46,918 nucleotides of DNA from Pseudomonas kairouanensis (GTDB lineage Bacteria > Pseudomonadota > Gammaproteobacteria > Pseudomonadales > Pseudomonadaceae), in the NCBI RefSeq assembly GCF_004682055.1, contig NZ_QUZU01000046.1, forward strand, positions 1 to 46,918, written 5' to 3'. Both the position numbers and the translations under genes were made by a program. The notes beneath the pieces are model-generated. The model was not told where the DNA came from. It searched no databases and worked only from the letters and a program-made list of their open reading frames with translations. This document shows, one piece after another, positions 1 through 13,600 of this stretch; within the stretch, counting starts at the first letter, position 1, and each line of letters starts with the position of its first letter.

Positions 1-117
1 GGGCGCGGGAAAAGTGCGAAGAGACCAAGCGGTCTTCCCAGGTGCTAAAGTCCGCCATTTCTATGCAATAGCTTTACGCATGGCTATTATGCCTGCCTCA
101 TTGTGAGGCGAAACTGC

Positions 118-1077
118 ATGCTGACGTTGTTAACACTACTGAAAGACGGCCATTTCCACTCTGGAGAAGCGCTTGGCGCTGCCTTGGGCGTCAGCCGCAG
201 CGCAGTATGGAAGCAACTCCAGCATCTTGAGGCTGAGTTAAATCTGCCTATCCATAAGGTTCGTGGAAAGGGCTACCAGTTGGCTTCGCCATTGGTATTC
301 TTGAATTCTGAGTCTATCGGGCTAAATGCACCTGGTCTGACTTGGCCTGTACATATCTTCGATACGATCGACTCCACTAATGCGGAAGCCCTGCGTCTTG
401 TTGATGCTGGTCATATCGCGCCGTTTCTAGTTCTTGCGGAGCAACAAACAGCGGGAAGGGGGCGGCGTGGCCGCAAATGGGTCAGCCCATTTGCCCAGAA
501 TGTCTATTACAGCCTTGTCTTGCGCGTTGAGGGGGGGGTGAGGCAATTGGAAGGGTTGAGCCTTGTAGTGGGGCTGGCCGTCATGCAGACCCTTCGTGAG
601 TCCGGGGTGCAGGGCGCGGCGCTGAAATGGCCGAATGATGTGCTGGTGGGTGATAAGAAAGTTGCCGGTATTTTGCTTGAGTTGGTGGGGGATCCTGCCG
701 ACATTTGCCATGTTGTGATCGGGGTAGGTATCAACGTAAATATGCAAAAGGCCGAAGAGGTCGATCAGCGATGGACTTCGGTTAGGCTGGAGGCGGGCGC
801 TTCTGTTGACCGTAATCACTTGGTAGCGAGACTGAGTGTGCAATTGCAAGGCTACCTGGCGCGGCATAAGGAGTCTGGTTTTTCTGCCCTCCAGGCAGAG
901 TGGGAGCAGAGTCATTTGTGGCAAGGGCGGGCGGTATCGCTGATTGCGGGTGCTAGCCAGATTGATGGTGAAGTGCTCGGCGTAGATCATCAGGGCGCAC
1001 TGCGCCTTAGTGTTGAAGGTGTCGAAAAGATATACAGCGGTGGTGAGCTAAGCCTGAGGTTGCGTGATGATTCTTGA
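118..1077 (+). CDS. birA: Bifunctional biotin-[acetyl-CoA-carboxylase] ligase / biotin operon repressor BirA
   Basis: This enzyme makes biotinyl-AMP and attaches biotin to the AccB subunit of acetyl-CoA carboxylase; with bound biotinyl-AMP it can also repress biotin genes. Residues about 15-36 form a winged helix-turn-helix (ALGVSRSAVWKQL). The biotin-binding loop GRGRRG is at 113-118, followed by KWPNDVL and KVAGILLE of the catalytic domain, and the C-terminal SH3-like domain is present. I start at ATG 118 because the protein then begins MLTLLTLLKDG as in other pseudomonads; a GTG at 103 would add five residues. A GAGG stretch at about 105-108 serves as ribosome binding site. The 3' end overlaps coaX by 11 bases, so the two are translationally coupled. 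The 319-aa length is normal. Confidence 0.95.
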   Translation: MLTLLTLLKDGHFHSGEALGAALGVSRSAVWKQLQHLEAELNLPIHKVRGKGYQLASPLVFLNSESIGLNAPGLTWPVHIFDTIDSTNAEALRLVDAGHIAPFLVLAEQQTAGRGRRGRKWVSPFAQNVYYSLVLRVEGGVRQLEGLSLVVGLAVMQTLRESGVQGAALKWPNDVLVGDKKVAGILLELVGDPADICHVVIGVGINVNMQKAEEVDQRWTSVRLEAGASVDRNHLVARLSVQLQGYLARHKESGFSALQAEWEQSHLWQGRAVSLIAGASQIDGEVLGVDHQGALRLSVEGVEKIYSGGELSLRLRDDS

Positions 1078-1816
1078 GCTTGACTGTGGGAACAGCTTTA
1101 TCAAGTGGCGGGTGCTCGAATCGCAGTGTTCGACGATCCGCGCAGAAGGTGTTGTAGGTTCGGATATTGCGTTGATTGATAGTTTGATCGCGCTCCCGGG
1201 CCTATTACTTACGCGGTGCCGATTGGTGAGCGTCAGGGCGCTGGAGGAGACGGATAAGCTGGTTGACGCCCTCGTGGCTGCCTTTGGTGTGGTTGTTTCT
1301 TGCGCGGTATCTGCTCGAGAAGTGGCTGGAGTGCGCAACGGTTACGAGGATTTCGAGCGCCTCGGTCTCGATCGCTGGCTGGCGATGCTCGGCGGATATA
1401 AGTTGGCACCTGGTGCATGCTTGGTCTTGGATTTTGGTACCGCAGCTACTGCCGACTTCGTTGCTGCAGACGGTGAGCATTTGGGGGGCTTCATTTGTCC
1501 CGGAATGCCGCTGATGCGCAATCAGCTAAGAACGCATACCCGGAAGATTCGATACGACGACGTGGCCGCTGAAAGGGCGTTGGAGCGGCTCTCTCCTGGG
1601 CATACAACGGCAGAGGCGGTGGAGCGAGGCTGTATGCTGATGCTCAGGGGATTTGTATTGACCCAGCTTGAGCTAGCCAGAAGCTATTGGGGGGATGATT
1701 TCACCATATTTCTGACGGGGGGGGATGCTGAGTTGGTCGCGGATGCCGTGCCCCATGCTCGCCTCGTTCCCGACTTGGTTTTTGTTGGTTTGGCGATGGC
1801 GTGCCCTTTGTCTTGA
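1067..1816 (+). CDS. coaX: Type III pantothenate kinase CoaX
   Basis: CoaX phosphorylates pantothenate with ATP, the first step of coenzyme A synthesis, in the cytoplasm. The ASKHA-fold motifs are visible: DCGNSFIKW at the N-terminus (phosphate-1), DFGTAATADF in the middle, GGFICPGMPL and TGGDAEL towards the C-terminus. The 249-aa length is typical of type III enzymes. I choose ATG 1067, giving MILELDCGNS, over the in-frame GTG at 1064. It starts inside birA, a pairing conserved in Pseudomonas. Both genes supply acyl-carrier and CoA metabolism. Confidence 0.95.
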   Translation: MILELDCGNSFIKWRVLESQCSTIRAEGVVGSDIALIDSLIALPGLLLTRCRLVSVRALEETDKLVDALVAAFGVVVSCAVSAREVAGVRNGYEDFERLGLDRWLAMLGGYKLAPGACLVLDFGTAATADFVAADGEHLGGFICPGMPLMRNQLRTHTRKIRYDDVAAERALERLSPGHTTAEAVERGCMLMLRGFVLTQLELARSYWGDDFTIFLTGGDAELVADAVPHARLVPDLVFVGLAMACPLS

Positions 1817-1824
1817 GGTCTTAT

Positions 1825-2271
1825 ATGCGTTGGCTGTTTTTGCTTCTGCTCGTTCTCAACGCCTTCTACTACGTATGGCATCAACAAGAGGCTCCGTTGC
1901 GTGCCAAGGACGTTACCCCTCTGAGTCTCTATAAGGGCTCTCAGCACGATATTCGACTCCTGAGTGAGTCATCGGATGCGATTGCTCGGAAGGACCGGTT
2001 AAAGGCTTCTGAGCAGCAAAATATGTGTCTGTATGTGGGTGGTTTTGCGGATCAGCGCCAGGCCCAGGCTCTGGAGCAGCGGCTCATTAGCCTGGATATA
2101 AAGGTCAAGGTCCAGTTGTTGAGCGGTCCAGATGCCTCTGGCTACTGGCTTCGTGTTGCCCCCGATAGCCGACGCTTGGCGGACGATCTGCCCTTTGAAA
2201 ACCTTGCTAAGGAATTCAATGAGTTAAAACATAAAATAATGTTGTGCGAAGGCGTTGCAACTCTCGAATAG
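1825..2271 (+). CDS. Small membrane-anchored SPOR-domain protein
   Basis: The predicted 148-aa protein has one N-terminal hydrophobic segment (about residues 2-18, RWLFLLLLVLNAFYYVW), a linker, and a C-terminal SPOR-like domain of about 70 residues beginning CLYVGGFADQRQAQALEQRL. SPOR domains bind denuded septal peptidoglycan, so a periplasmic, inner-membrane-anchored role at division sites is inferred. ATG 1825 follows a GAGG sequence and lies 8 bases after the coaX stop; a GTG at 1801 would overlap coaX and put polar residues before the anchor. The same gene follows coaX in other Pseudomonas genomes, usually annotated as hypothetical. Confidence 0.8.
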   Translation: MRWLFLLLLVLNAFYYVWHQQEAPLRAKDVTPLSLYKGSQHDIRLLSESSDAIARKDRLKASEQQNMCLYVGGFADQRQAQALEQRLISLDIKVKVQLLSGPDASGYWLRVAPDSRRLADDLPFENLAKEFNELKHKIMLCEGVATLE

Positions 2272-2372
2272 TTTGCATAGAATGGCGCCCGCTTCGCAGT
2301 GAAGACCTTACGGGTCTACAGGGTGGAGCAAACGTCAATGCAGCTAACCTCATAATTTAAATGAGAAAATGC

Positions 2373-2400
2373 TTGACAGAAGGTCGGCGTAATGTAAAAT
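2373..2400 (+). promoter_or_regulatory. Strong sigma70 promoter for the tRNA-Tyr/Gly/Thr cluster
   Basis: TTGACA at 2373-2378 and TAAAAT at 2395-2400 are separated by 16 bases. A GC-rich discriminator follows at once, as expected for stringently controlled stable-RNA promoters. The start point would lie about 7 bases before tRNA-Tyr. Confidence 0.85.
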
Positions 2401-2413
2401 GCCGGCTCGCTTA

Positions 2414-2498
<85 letters not shown>

Positions 2499-2522
2499 TT
2501 TTTAGCGTGAGCTGCAAGCTCC

Positions 2523-2596
<74 letters not shown>

Positions 2597-2622
2597 AGTT
2601 TGCAGGTTGTGCAATGTGTTTC

Positions 2623-2698
2623 GCTCTTGTAGCTCAGTTGGTAGAGCACACCCTTGGTAAGGGTGAGGTCAGCGGTTCAAATCCGCTCAAGAGCTCCA
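2623..2698 (+). tRNA. tRNA-Thr (anticodon GGT)
   Basis: The acceptor arm is GCTCTTG/CAAGAGC, the anticodon stem is CACCC/GGGTG with loop TTGGTAA (GGT at 2656-2658), and CCA is encoded. Length is 76 nt. Confidence 0.97.
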
Positions 2699-2704
2699 TA
2701 TAAC

Positions 2705-2736
2705 AAGGCAGATATGAAAATATCTGCCTTTGTTTT
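2705..2736 (+). terminator. Intrinsic terminator after the tRNA-Thr gene
   Basis: A perfect 10-bp stem (AAGGCAGATA/TATCTGCCTT) with a 6-nt loop is followed by TGTTTT, 7 bases after tRNA-Thr. It ends the three-tRNA transcript. Confidence 0.85.
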
Positions 2737-2810
2737 AACAGCTGCCTCGGCTTGATGGTGTTTTGTTCGGTGTTGTTATCGGGCGGTTTCGAGTCTCTAG
2801 GGGTTGGTTG

Positions 2811-2839
2811 TTGTAAAGTCTTTTTCAGGCCTGCATAAT
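2811..2839 (+). promoter_or_regulatory. Putative promoter for tRNA-Trp-secE-nusG
   Basis: TTGTAA (2811-2816) and CATAAT (2834-2839) are 17 bases apart, which would start transcription about 14 bases before tRNA-Trp. The -10 lies in the loop of the hairpin at 2825-2859. The match is moderate, but a promoter is needed here because the preceding tRNA unit ends in a strong terminator. Confidence 0.45.
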
Positions 2840-2859
2840 GGTCGGCCTGATTTTGTTTT
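2825..2859 (+). terminator. Terminator-like hairpin directly before tRNA-Trp
   Basis: A 7-bp stem TCAGGCC/GGCCTGA with a 12-nt loop is followed by TTTTGTTTT, ending at the base before the tRNA. No gene precedes it now. It may be the leftover terminator of a lost tuf gene; that is inference. Confidence 0.6.
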
Positions 2860-2935
2860 AGGTCAGTAGCTCAATTGGCAGAGCGACGGTCTCCAAAACC
2901 GTAGGTTGGGGGTTCGATTCCCTCCTGACCTGCCA
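2860..2935 (+). tRNA. tRNA-Trp (anticodon CCA)
   Basis: The acceptor arm is AGGTCAG/CTGACCT, the anticodon CCA is at 2893-2895, the T-arm contains GGTTCGATTCC and the 3' CCA is encoded. It is 45 bases upstream of secE, the usual arrangement in gamma-proteobacteria. Confidence 0.97.
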
Positions 2936-2980
2936 GATTCACGTGGTGTATCTGGCTTTCTTTTCACAGGATCTTCATAG

Positions 2981-3349
2981 ATGACTCCTAAGGCTGAAGC
3001 TCAAAGCTCTCGTTTCGATCTGGTCAAGTGGCTCGCAGTGGTCGCCTTGGTGGTCGTAGGCGTTGTTGGCAATCAGTATTATTCTGCTTCGCCGATCCTG
3101 TACCGCGTCCTCGCTTTGCTTGCTCTTGCTGCTGTAGCTGCCTTTGTGGGCCTGCAGACTGCAAAAGGTAAGTCTTTCGCGGTCCTGGTAAAGGAAGCTC
3201 GCACCGAAATTCGTAAAGTCGTTTGGCCAACTCGCCAAGAAACCACGCAGACCACATTGATTGTTGTGGCTGTTGTTCTGGTTATGGCGTTGCTGTTGTG
3301 GGGTCTCGATTCCCTGCTCGGCTGGCTTGTTTCCTTGATTGTTGGCTAA
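2981..3349 (+). CDS. secE: Preprotein translocase subunit SecE
   Basis: SecE clamps SecY in the SecYEG channel of the inner membrane. The 122-aa protein has three hydrophobic segments (about 16-32, 42-59 and 93-115), the three-helix form of gamma-proteobacteria. The conserved amphipathic stretch EIRKVVWPTRQET (about 76-88) precedes the last helix. No strong Shine-Dalgarno is visible before ATG 2981. nusG follows after 9 bases, in the usual secE-nusG operon. Confidence 0.96.
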   Translation: MTPKAEAQSSRFDLVKWLAVVALVVVGVVGNQYYSASPILYRVLALLALAAVAAFVGLQTAKGKSFAVLVKEARTEIRKVVWPTRQETTQTTLIVVAVVLVMALLLWGLDSLLGWLVSLIVG

Positions 3350-3358
3350 GGGTGTCCC

Positions 3359-3892
3359 GTGGCTAAGCGTTGGTACGTTGTGCATGCTTACTCGGGTTAC
3401 GAGAAGCATGTTATGCGCTCTTTGCTGGAGCGCGTAAAGCTGGCAGGCATGGAAGATGGCTTCGGCGAAATTCTGGTTCCCACTGAAGAAGTGGTTGAAA
3501 TGCGGAATGGTCAGAAGCGCAAGAGTGAACGCAAGTTCTTCCCTGGCTACGTGCTGGTTCAGATGGACATGAATGAAGGTACTTGGCACTTGGTCAAGGA
3601 CACTCCTCGTGTCATGGGTTTCATTGGCGGTACCGCTGATAAGCCTGCTCCAATCACTGACAAAGAAGCAGAAGCAATTCTGCGACGTGTTGCTGATGGT
3701 AGCGACAAGCCTAAGCCGAAGACGTTGTTCGAGCCGGGTGAGGTTGTTCGTGTCACTGATGGTCCGTTTGCTGATTTTAACGGCACTGTCGAAGAAGTTA
3801 ACTACGAAAAGAGCCGGATCCAAGTGGCAGTGCTCATTTTCGGTCGCTCTACTCCGGTAGAGTTGGAGTTCAGCCAGGTCGAGAAGGTCTAG
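3359..3892 (+). CDS. nusG: Transcription termination/antitermination factor NusG
   Basis: NusG binds the RNA polymerase clamp through its N-terminal NGN domain and links it to Rho or the ribosome through its C-terminal KOW domain. The sequence starts AKRWYVVHAYSGYEKHV after the initiator and ends with the KOW region VRVTDGPFADFNGTVEEVN. The 177-aa length is standard. The start codon is GTG, preceded by AAGGG at 3348-3352. A terminator follows. Confidence 0.97.
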   Translation: MAKRWYVVHAYSGYEKHVMRSLLERVKLAGMEDGFGEILVPTEEVVEMRNGQKRKSERKFFPGYVLVQMDMNEGTWHLVKDTPRVMGFIGGTADKPAPITDKEAEAILRRVADGSDKPKPKTLFEPGEVVRVTDGPFADFNGTVEEVNYEKSRIQVAVLIFGRSTPVELEFSQVEKV

Positions 3893-3908
3893 CTGAGCAA
3901 GCATCCCA

Positions 3909-3936
3909 ACCCCGCAGCCTTAGGCTGTGGGGTTTT
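3909..3936 (+). terminator. Terminator between nusG and rplK
   Basis: An 11-bp stem ACCCCGCAGCC/GGCTGTGGGGT, with one G-T pair and a 3-nt loop, is followed by TTT. It separates secE-nusG from the ribosomal genes, or attenuates read-through into them. Confidence 0.8.
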
Positions 3937-4009
3937 GTCGTCACTGGGATAAACGCGCAAGTAACCGGGGAGCCTTTCGAGGCGATTGAACCCGTAATTG
4001 GAGTGCCTC

Positions 4010-4441
4010 ATGGCCAAGAAGATTACCGCTTACATCAAGCTGCAAGTGAAGGCCGCTCAGGCCAACCCAAGTCCACCCGTCGGTCCAGCTCTGGGTCAGC
4101 ACGGCGTGAACATCATGGAATTCTGCAAGGCCTTTAACGCCCGTACTCAGGGTCTTGAGCCAGGTCTGCCGACTCCAGTTATCATCACTGTATACAGCGA
4201 CCGTAGCTTCACTTTCGAAACCAAGTCGACCCCGGCTTCGGTTCTGCTGAAGAAAGCTGCTGGTCTGACTAGCGGTTCCGCTCGTCCTAACACCGTTAAA
4301 GTCGGCACTGTAACTCGTGCTCAGCTGGAAGAAATCGCGAAAACCAAAAACGCGGATCTGACTGCAGCTGATATGGATGCAGCCGTGCGTACCATCGCCG
4401 GTTCTGCTCGTAGCATGGGCCTTAACGTGGAGGGTGTGTAA
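4010..4441 (+). CDS. rplK: 50S ribosomal protein L11
   Basis: L11 (143 aa) binds 23S rRNA at the GTPase-associated centre and is needed for RelA activation by stalled ribosomes. The N-terminus [20 protein letters not shown] and the [18 protein letters not shown] motif are diagnostic. I start at ATG 4010, behind TTGGAG, rather than at a TTG 12 bases upstream. Its stop codon shares a base with the rplA start (TAATG), so L11 and L1 are coupled. Confidence 0.97.
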
Positions 4442-5136
4442 TGGCTAAGCTGACCAAGCGCCAAAAGGCTATCGCTGGCAAAATCGAAGCAGGCAAGGCC
4501 TACAACTTTGTAGACGCTGCTGCCCTGCTGACCGAGCTGTCGACTGTCAAGTTCAGCGAGTCTGTAGACGTTGCTGTAAACCTGGGCGTTGACCCACGTA
4601 AATCTGACCAGGTCGTACGTAGCGCTACTGTGCTGCCACACGGTACTGGCAAGACTGTACGTGTTGCTGTCTTCACCCAAGGCCCGGCGGCTGAAGCTGC
4701 TCTGGCTGCTGGCGCTGATCGCGTTGGTATGGACGACCTGGCTGCCGAAATGAAAGGCGGCGACCTGAACTACGACGTAGTAATTGCCTCCCCGGACGCA
4801 ATGCGTGTTGTAGGTCAGTTGGGTCAGATCCTCGGCCCGCGCGGCCTGATGCCTAACCCTAAAGTCGGCACCGTAACTCCAGACGTAGCTACTGCGGTTA
4901 AAAACGCTAAAGCTGGTCAGGTTCGTTATCGCACCGACAAAAACGGCATCATTCACACTTCCGTTGGCAAAGTCGGCTTTGATGCCGTCAAGCTGAAGGA
5001 AAACGTTGAAGCCCTGATCGCTGATCTGAAGCGTATCAAGCCAGCTTCTTCGAAAGGTATCTACGTCAAGCGCGTTACCCTGAGCACCACTATGGGCCCG
5101 GGTCTGGTCATCGACCAAGGTTCGCTGGACGTATAA
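4441..5136 (+). CDS. rplA: 50S ribosomal protein L1
   Basis: L1 (231 aa) forms the mobile L1 stalk on 23S rRNA that helps release E-site tRNA. In E. coli it represses translation of its own L11-L1 mRNA. The sequence [12 protein letters not shown] at the start and [14 protein letters not shown] in the middle are family hallmarks. About 200 bases of leader separate it from rplJ. Confidence 0.97.
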
Positions 5137-5143
5137 GACATAG

Positions 5144-5335
5144 ATTGGCGCAAGCGATTGCGCCAATTGAAAAAATTGGGGTCCCTGCCTGGCGGGGGCT
5201 ATCCAAGACCGTAGGCGACGCAAGTCTTAAACCATAAGCCTACGCAGATGGTGCTCCCGGTTCCTTACCGAATCAGACACCAAAACGACATCCGGCTCCG
5301 GCCAGATGAAACGGTAACAAGCAGGAGTTAAACCC
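5144..5335 (+). promoter_or_regulatory. rplJ leader: probable L10(L12)4 autoregulatory RNA, with a 10-bp hairpin at its start
   Basis: The 199-base gap before rplJ holds no gene. It opens with a perfect hairpin (ATTGGCGCAA/TTGCGCCAAT, 5144-5167) without a clean T-run, then GC-rich segments able to pair. In gamma-proteobacteria this leader binds the L10-L12 complex and represses rplJL translation. That role is inferred from position; I did not fold the RNA. Confidence 0.6.
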
Positions 5336-5836
5336 GTGGCAATTAATCTCGAAGACAAGAAGGCCATCGTCGCTGAAGTCAACGAGGCTGCCAAAGCTGC
5401 TCTGTCCGCTGTCGTGGCTGATGCCCGTGGTGTGACAGTAGGCGCTATGACCGGACTCCGTAAAGAGGCTCGTGAAGCTGGCGTATACGTACGTGTTGTA
5501 CGTAACACCCTGCTCAAGCGCGCCGTTGCTGACACTGAATACAGTGTTCTCAACGACGTGTTCACCGGCCCGACTCTGATCGCGTTCTCCAAAGACCATC
5601 CAGGCGCTGCTGCCCGTTTGTTCAAGGAATTCGCCAAGAGTCAGGATAAGTTCGAGATCAAGGCAGCTGCGTTCGAGGGCAAGTTCCTCGCAGCTAACCA
5701 AATCGACGTACTGGCAACACTGCCGACCCGCGACGAAGCCATTTCGCAGCTGATGAGCGTGATTCAAGGCGCTACCAGCAAGCTGGCTCGTACTCTGGCC
5801 GCAGTTCGCGAGCAAAAAGAAGCTGCCGCAGCCTAA
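5336..5836 (+). CDS. rplJ: 50S ribosomal protein L10
   Basis: L10 (166 aa) anchors the L7/L12 dimers at the stalk base and, with L12, represses its own mRNA. The N-terminus AINLEDKKAIVAEVNEAAK and the RVVRNTLLKRA segment identify the family; the Ala- and Lys-rich C-terminal helix binds L12. The start codon is GTG, preceded by CAGGAG. The gap to rplL is 78 bases. Confidence 0.96.
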   Translation: MAINLEDKKAIVAEVNEAAKAALSAVVADARGVTVGAMTGLRKEAREAGVYVRVVRNTLLKRAVADTEYSVLNDVFTGPTLIAFSKDHPGAAARLFKEFAKSQDKFEIKAAAFEGKFLAANQIDVLATLPTRDEAISQLMSVIQGATSKLARTLAAVREQKEAAAA

Positions 5837-5914
5837 GGCTGAGCAACGTCTCTCGCGTATTTTTGTTTATTTCGATGGCCGAGTAGGCCGTCCCCCAATT
5901 CAGGAAATACAGCA

Positions 5915-6280
5915 ATGTCTATCTCCCAAGACGATATCCTCAACGCCGTAGCTGAAATGTCGGTTCTGCAGGTTGTTGAGCTGATCAAAGCTTTCGAAGA
6001 AAAATTCGGCGTTTCCGCTGCCGCTGCTTCCGCTGGCCCAGCTGCTGCTGCTGCCGTTGTTGAAGAGCAAACCGAATTCAACGTCATGCTGACCGAAGCT
6101 GGCGAGAAGAAAGTAAACGTGATCAAGGCAGTACGTGAACTGACCGGTCTGGGCCTGAAAGAAGCCAAGGCTGTAGTTGACGGCGCTCCTGCCGTGGTTC
6201 TGGAAGCTGTCTCCAAAGACGCAGCTGACAAAGCCAAAGCTACTCTGGAAGAAGCAGGCGCTAAAGTCGAGCTGAAGTAA
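5915..6280 (+). CDS. rplL: 50S ribosomal protein L7/L12
   Basis: This 121-aa stalk protein recruits EF-Tu, EF-G and other translational GTPases. It shows the N-terminal dimerisation domain, an Ala-rich flexible hinge at about residues 34-50, and the C-terminal factor-binding domain with KVNVIKAVRELTGLGLKEAK. An attenuator hairpin follows before rpoB, which accounts for the excess of L12 over RNA polymerase subunits. Confidence 0.97.
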   Translation: MSISQDDILNAVAEMSVLQVVELIKAFEEKFGVSAAAASAGPAAAAAVVEEQTEFNVMLTEAGEKKVNVIKAVRELTGLGLKEAKAVVDGAPAVVLEAVSKDAADKAKATLEEAGAKVELK

Positions 6281-6326
6281 GCATCGACCTTGCGTCTCCA
6301 GCCCAAGCGTTAAGCTGAAGGCTGAT

Positions 6327-6355
6327 GGCTGGTGGCTCTTGCCACCGGCCTTTTT
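6327..6355 (+). terminator. rplL-rpoB attenuator/terminator
   Basis: A 10-bp stem (GGCTGGTGGC/GCCACCGGCC, one T-G pair) with a TCTT loop runs into five Ts. It lies in the 219-base gap before rpoB, where partial termination is known in related bacteria. Confidence 0.85.
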
Positions 6356-6499
6356 CCGTTCTTGGCTGTCGACTCGGTCGCCGCCATTAACGCGCTGTAG
6401 CCACCCGATGCGGTGGTGCAAACCATGGGGTTTGCGAGATTTTCTGGCTGCTCCCGTCGGAGGGGCCAAACAAGCAGGTGACCAAGCTGGGGAACGCTG

Positions 6500-10573
<4,074 letters not shown>

Positions 10574-10637
10574 CACGTGACGCGAATCGAGAGCGGGGCT
10601 GTTTAGCCCGCTCTCTGCTCCGCCAGGAGGAAAGGCC

Positions 10638-13600
10638 TTGAAAGACCTACTGAATTTGCTGAAAAACCAGGGTCAAGTCGAAGAGTTCGACGCCATCCGT
10701 ATTGGATTGGCATCGCCTGAGATGATCCGTTCGTGGTCGTTCGGTGAAGTTAAAAAGCCGGAAACCATCAACTACCGTACGTTCAAACCTGAACGTGACG
10801 GCCTGTTCTGCGCCAAGATCTTTGGCCCGGTAAAGGATTACGAGTGCCTGTGCGGTAAGTACAAGCGCTTGAAGCACCGTGGTGTGATCTGCGAGAAGTG
10901 CGGCGTTGAAGTTGCACTGGCCAAGGTTCGTCGTGAGCGCATGGCGCACATCGAACTGGCTTCGCCGGTTGCCCACATCTGGTTCCTGAAATCGCTGCCG
11001 TCCCGTATCGGCTTGCTGATGGACATGACCCTGCGTGATATCGAACGCGTTCTCTACTTCGAGAGCTATGTCGTTATCGATCCAGGCATGACCACCCTTG
11101 AAAAGGGCCAGCTGCTGAACGACGAGCAGTACTTCGAAGCGCTGGAAGAGTTCGGCGACGATTTCGATGCCCGCATGGGTGCTGAAGCTGTCCGCGAGCT
11201 GCTGCACGCTATCGACCTGGAGCACGAGATTGGCCGCCTGCGCGAAGAAATTCCGCAAACCAACTCCGAAACCAAAATCAAGAAGCTGTCCAAGCGTCTG
11301 AAGTTGATGGAAGCCTTCCAGGGTTCCGGCAACCTGCCAGAGTGGATGGTGCTGACCGTTCTGCCGGTTCTGCCGCCAGACCTGCGTCCGCTGGTACCGT
11401 TGGACGGTGGTCGTTTCGCGACGTCCGACCTCAACGACCTGTACCGCCGCGTGATCAACCGTAACAACCGCTTGAAGCGCCTGCTCGATCTGTCCGCACC
11501 GGACATCATCGTGCGCAACGAAAAGCGTATGTTGCAAGAAGCTGTCGATGCTCTGCTCGACAACGGTCGTCGTGGCCGCGCTATCACCGGTTCCAACAAG
11601 CGTCCTCTGAAATCCTTGGCTGACATGATCAAGGGTAAGCAAGGTCGTTTCCGTCAGAACTTGCTCGGTAAGCGTGTTGACTACTCCGGTCGTTCGGTAA
11701 TTACCGTAGGCCCGACCCTGCGTCTGCACCAGTGCGGTCTGCCTAAGAAGATGGCGCTTGAGCTGTTCAAGCCATTCATCTTCGGCAAGCTGGAAATGCG
11801 CGGTCTCGCGACCACTATCAAAGCGGCCAAGAAAATGGTCGAGCGCGAACTGCCAGAGGTTTGGGACGTTCTCGCTGAAGTGATCCGCGAACACCCGGTT
11901 CTCCTCAACCGTGCGCCGACCCTTCACCGTCTGGGTATCCAGGCGTTTGAACCGGTACTGATCGAAGGTAAGGCCATCCAGCTGCACCCGCTGGTCTGTG
12001 CTGCGTACAACGCCGACTTCGACGGTGACCAAATGGCCGTGCACGTACCGCTGACACTGGAAGCCCAGTTGGAAGCGCGTGCGTTGATGATGTCGACCAA
12101 CAACATTCTGTCGCCAGCCAACGGTGAGCCAATCATCGTTCCGTCGCAGGACGTTGTATTGGGTCTGTACTACATGACTCGTGAAGCGATCAACGCCAAG
12201 GGCGAAGGTCGTGTGTTCGCTGACCTGCAAGAAGTCGACCGTGTGTTCCGTGCCGGCGAAGCCGCTCTGCACGCGAAGGTCAAAGTGCGGATCAACGAAA
12301 CCGTCAACGACCGTGATGGCGGCAGCGTGACCAACACCCGTATTGTCGACACCACCGTCGGCCGTGCGCTGTTGTATCAAGTTGTGCCAAAAGGTCTGTC
12401 GTACGACGTCGTCAACCTGCCGATGAAGAAAAAAGCGATCTCCAAGCTGATCAACCAGTGCTACCGCGTGGTTGGTTTGAAAGAGACCGTGATCTTCGCT
12501 GACCAGTTGATGTACACCGGTTTTGCTTATTCGACCATCTCCGGCGTTTCAATCGGTGTTAACGACTTCGTTATCCCGGATGAAAAAGCCCGCATCATCG
12601 GTGCTGCCACCGACGAAGTGAAAGAGATCGAAAGCCAGTACGCCTCCGGCCTGGTAACCCAGGGCGAGAAGTACAACAAGGTAATCGACCTTTGGTCCAA
12701 GGCGAACGACGAAGTTTCCAAGGCGATGATGGCCAACCTCTCGAAAGAGAAAGTCATCGACCGTCATGGCGATGAAGTTGACCAAGAGTCCTTCAACTCG
12801 ATGTACATGATGGCCGACTCGGGTGCACGGGGTTCTGCTGCGCAGATCCGTCAGCTCGCCGGTATGCGTGGCCTGATGGCCAAGCCGGACGGTTCCATCA
12901 TCGAAACGCCGATTACTGCGAACTTCCGTGAAGGTTTGAGCGTACTTCAGTACTTCATCTCCACTCACGGTGCTCGTAAGGGTCTTGCGGATACCGCGTT
13001 GAAAACCGCTAACTCCGGTTACCTGACTCGTCGTCTGGTAGACGTTGCACAAGATCTGGTAGTTACCGAGATCGACTGCGGCACCGAGCATGGCCTGCTG
13101 ATGACTCCGCACATTGAAGGCGGTGACGTTGTAGAGCCATTGGGTGAGCGCGTACTGGGTCGAGTAATCGCCCGTGACGTATTCAAGCCAGGTACCGAAG
13201 AAATCATCGTTCCTGCCGGTACGCTGGTAGACGAGAAGTGGGTCGAGTTCATCGAGCTCAACAGCATCGACGAAGTGATTGTTCGCTCGCCGATCAGCTG
13301 CGAAACCCGCTACGGCATTTGCGCCAAGTGCTACGGGCGTGACTTGGCTCGTGGTCACCAGGTGAACATCGGTGAAGCGGTCGGCGTTATCGCTGCCCAG
13401 TCCATCGGTGAGCCGGGTACCCAGCTGACCATGCGTACGTTCCACATCGGTGGTGCGGCAAGCCGGACTTCTGCAGCCGACAGCGTTCAGGTGAAGAATG
13501 GCGGTACTGTCCGTCTGCACAACCTGAAGCACGTTGAGCGAGTGGATGGCCACCTGGTTGCTGTGTCCCGTTCCGGTGAGCTGGCTATCGCTGATGACTA

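Noticed and set aside
1..60. Weak hairpin AGACC/GGTCT (about 21-36) as a terminator of an upstream rRNA operon
   Set aside because: The stem is short and lacks a T-run; the upstream gene is outside the window.
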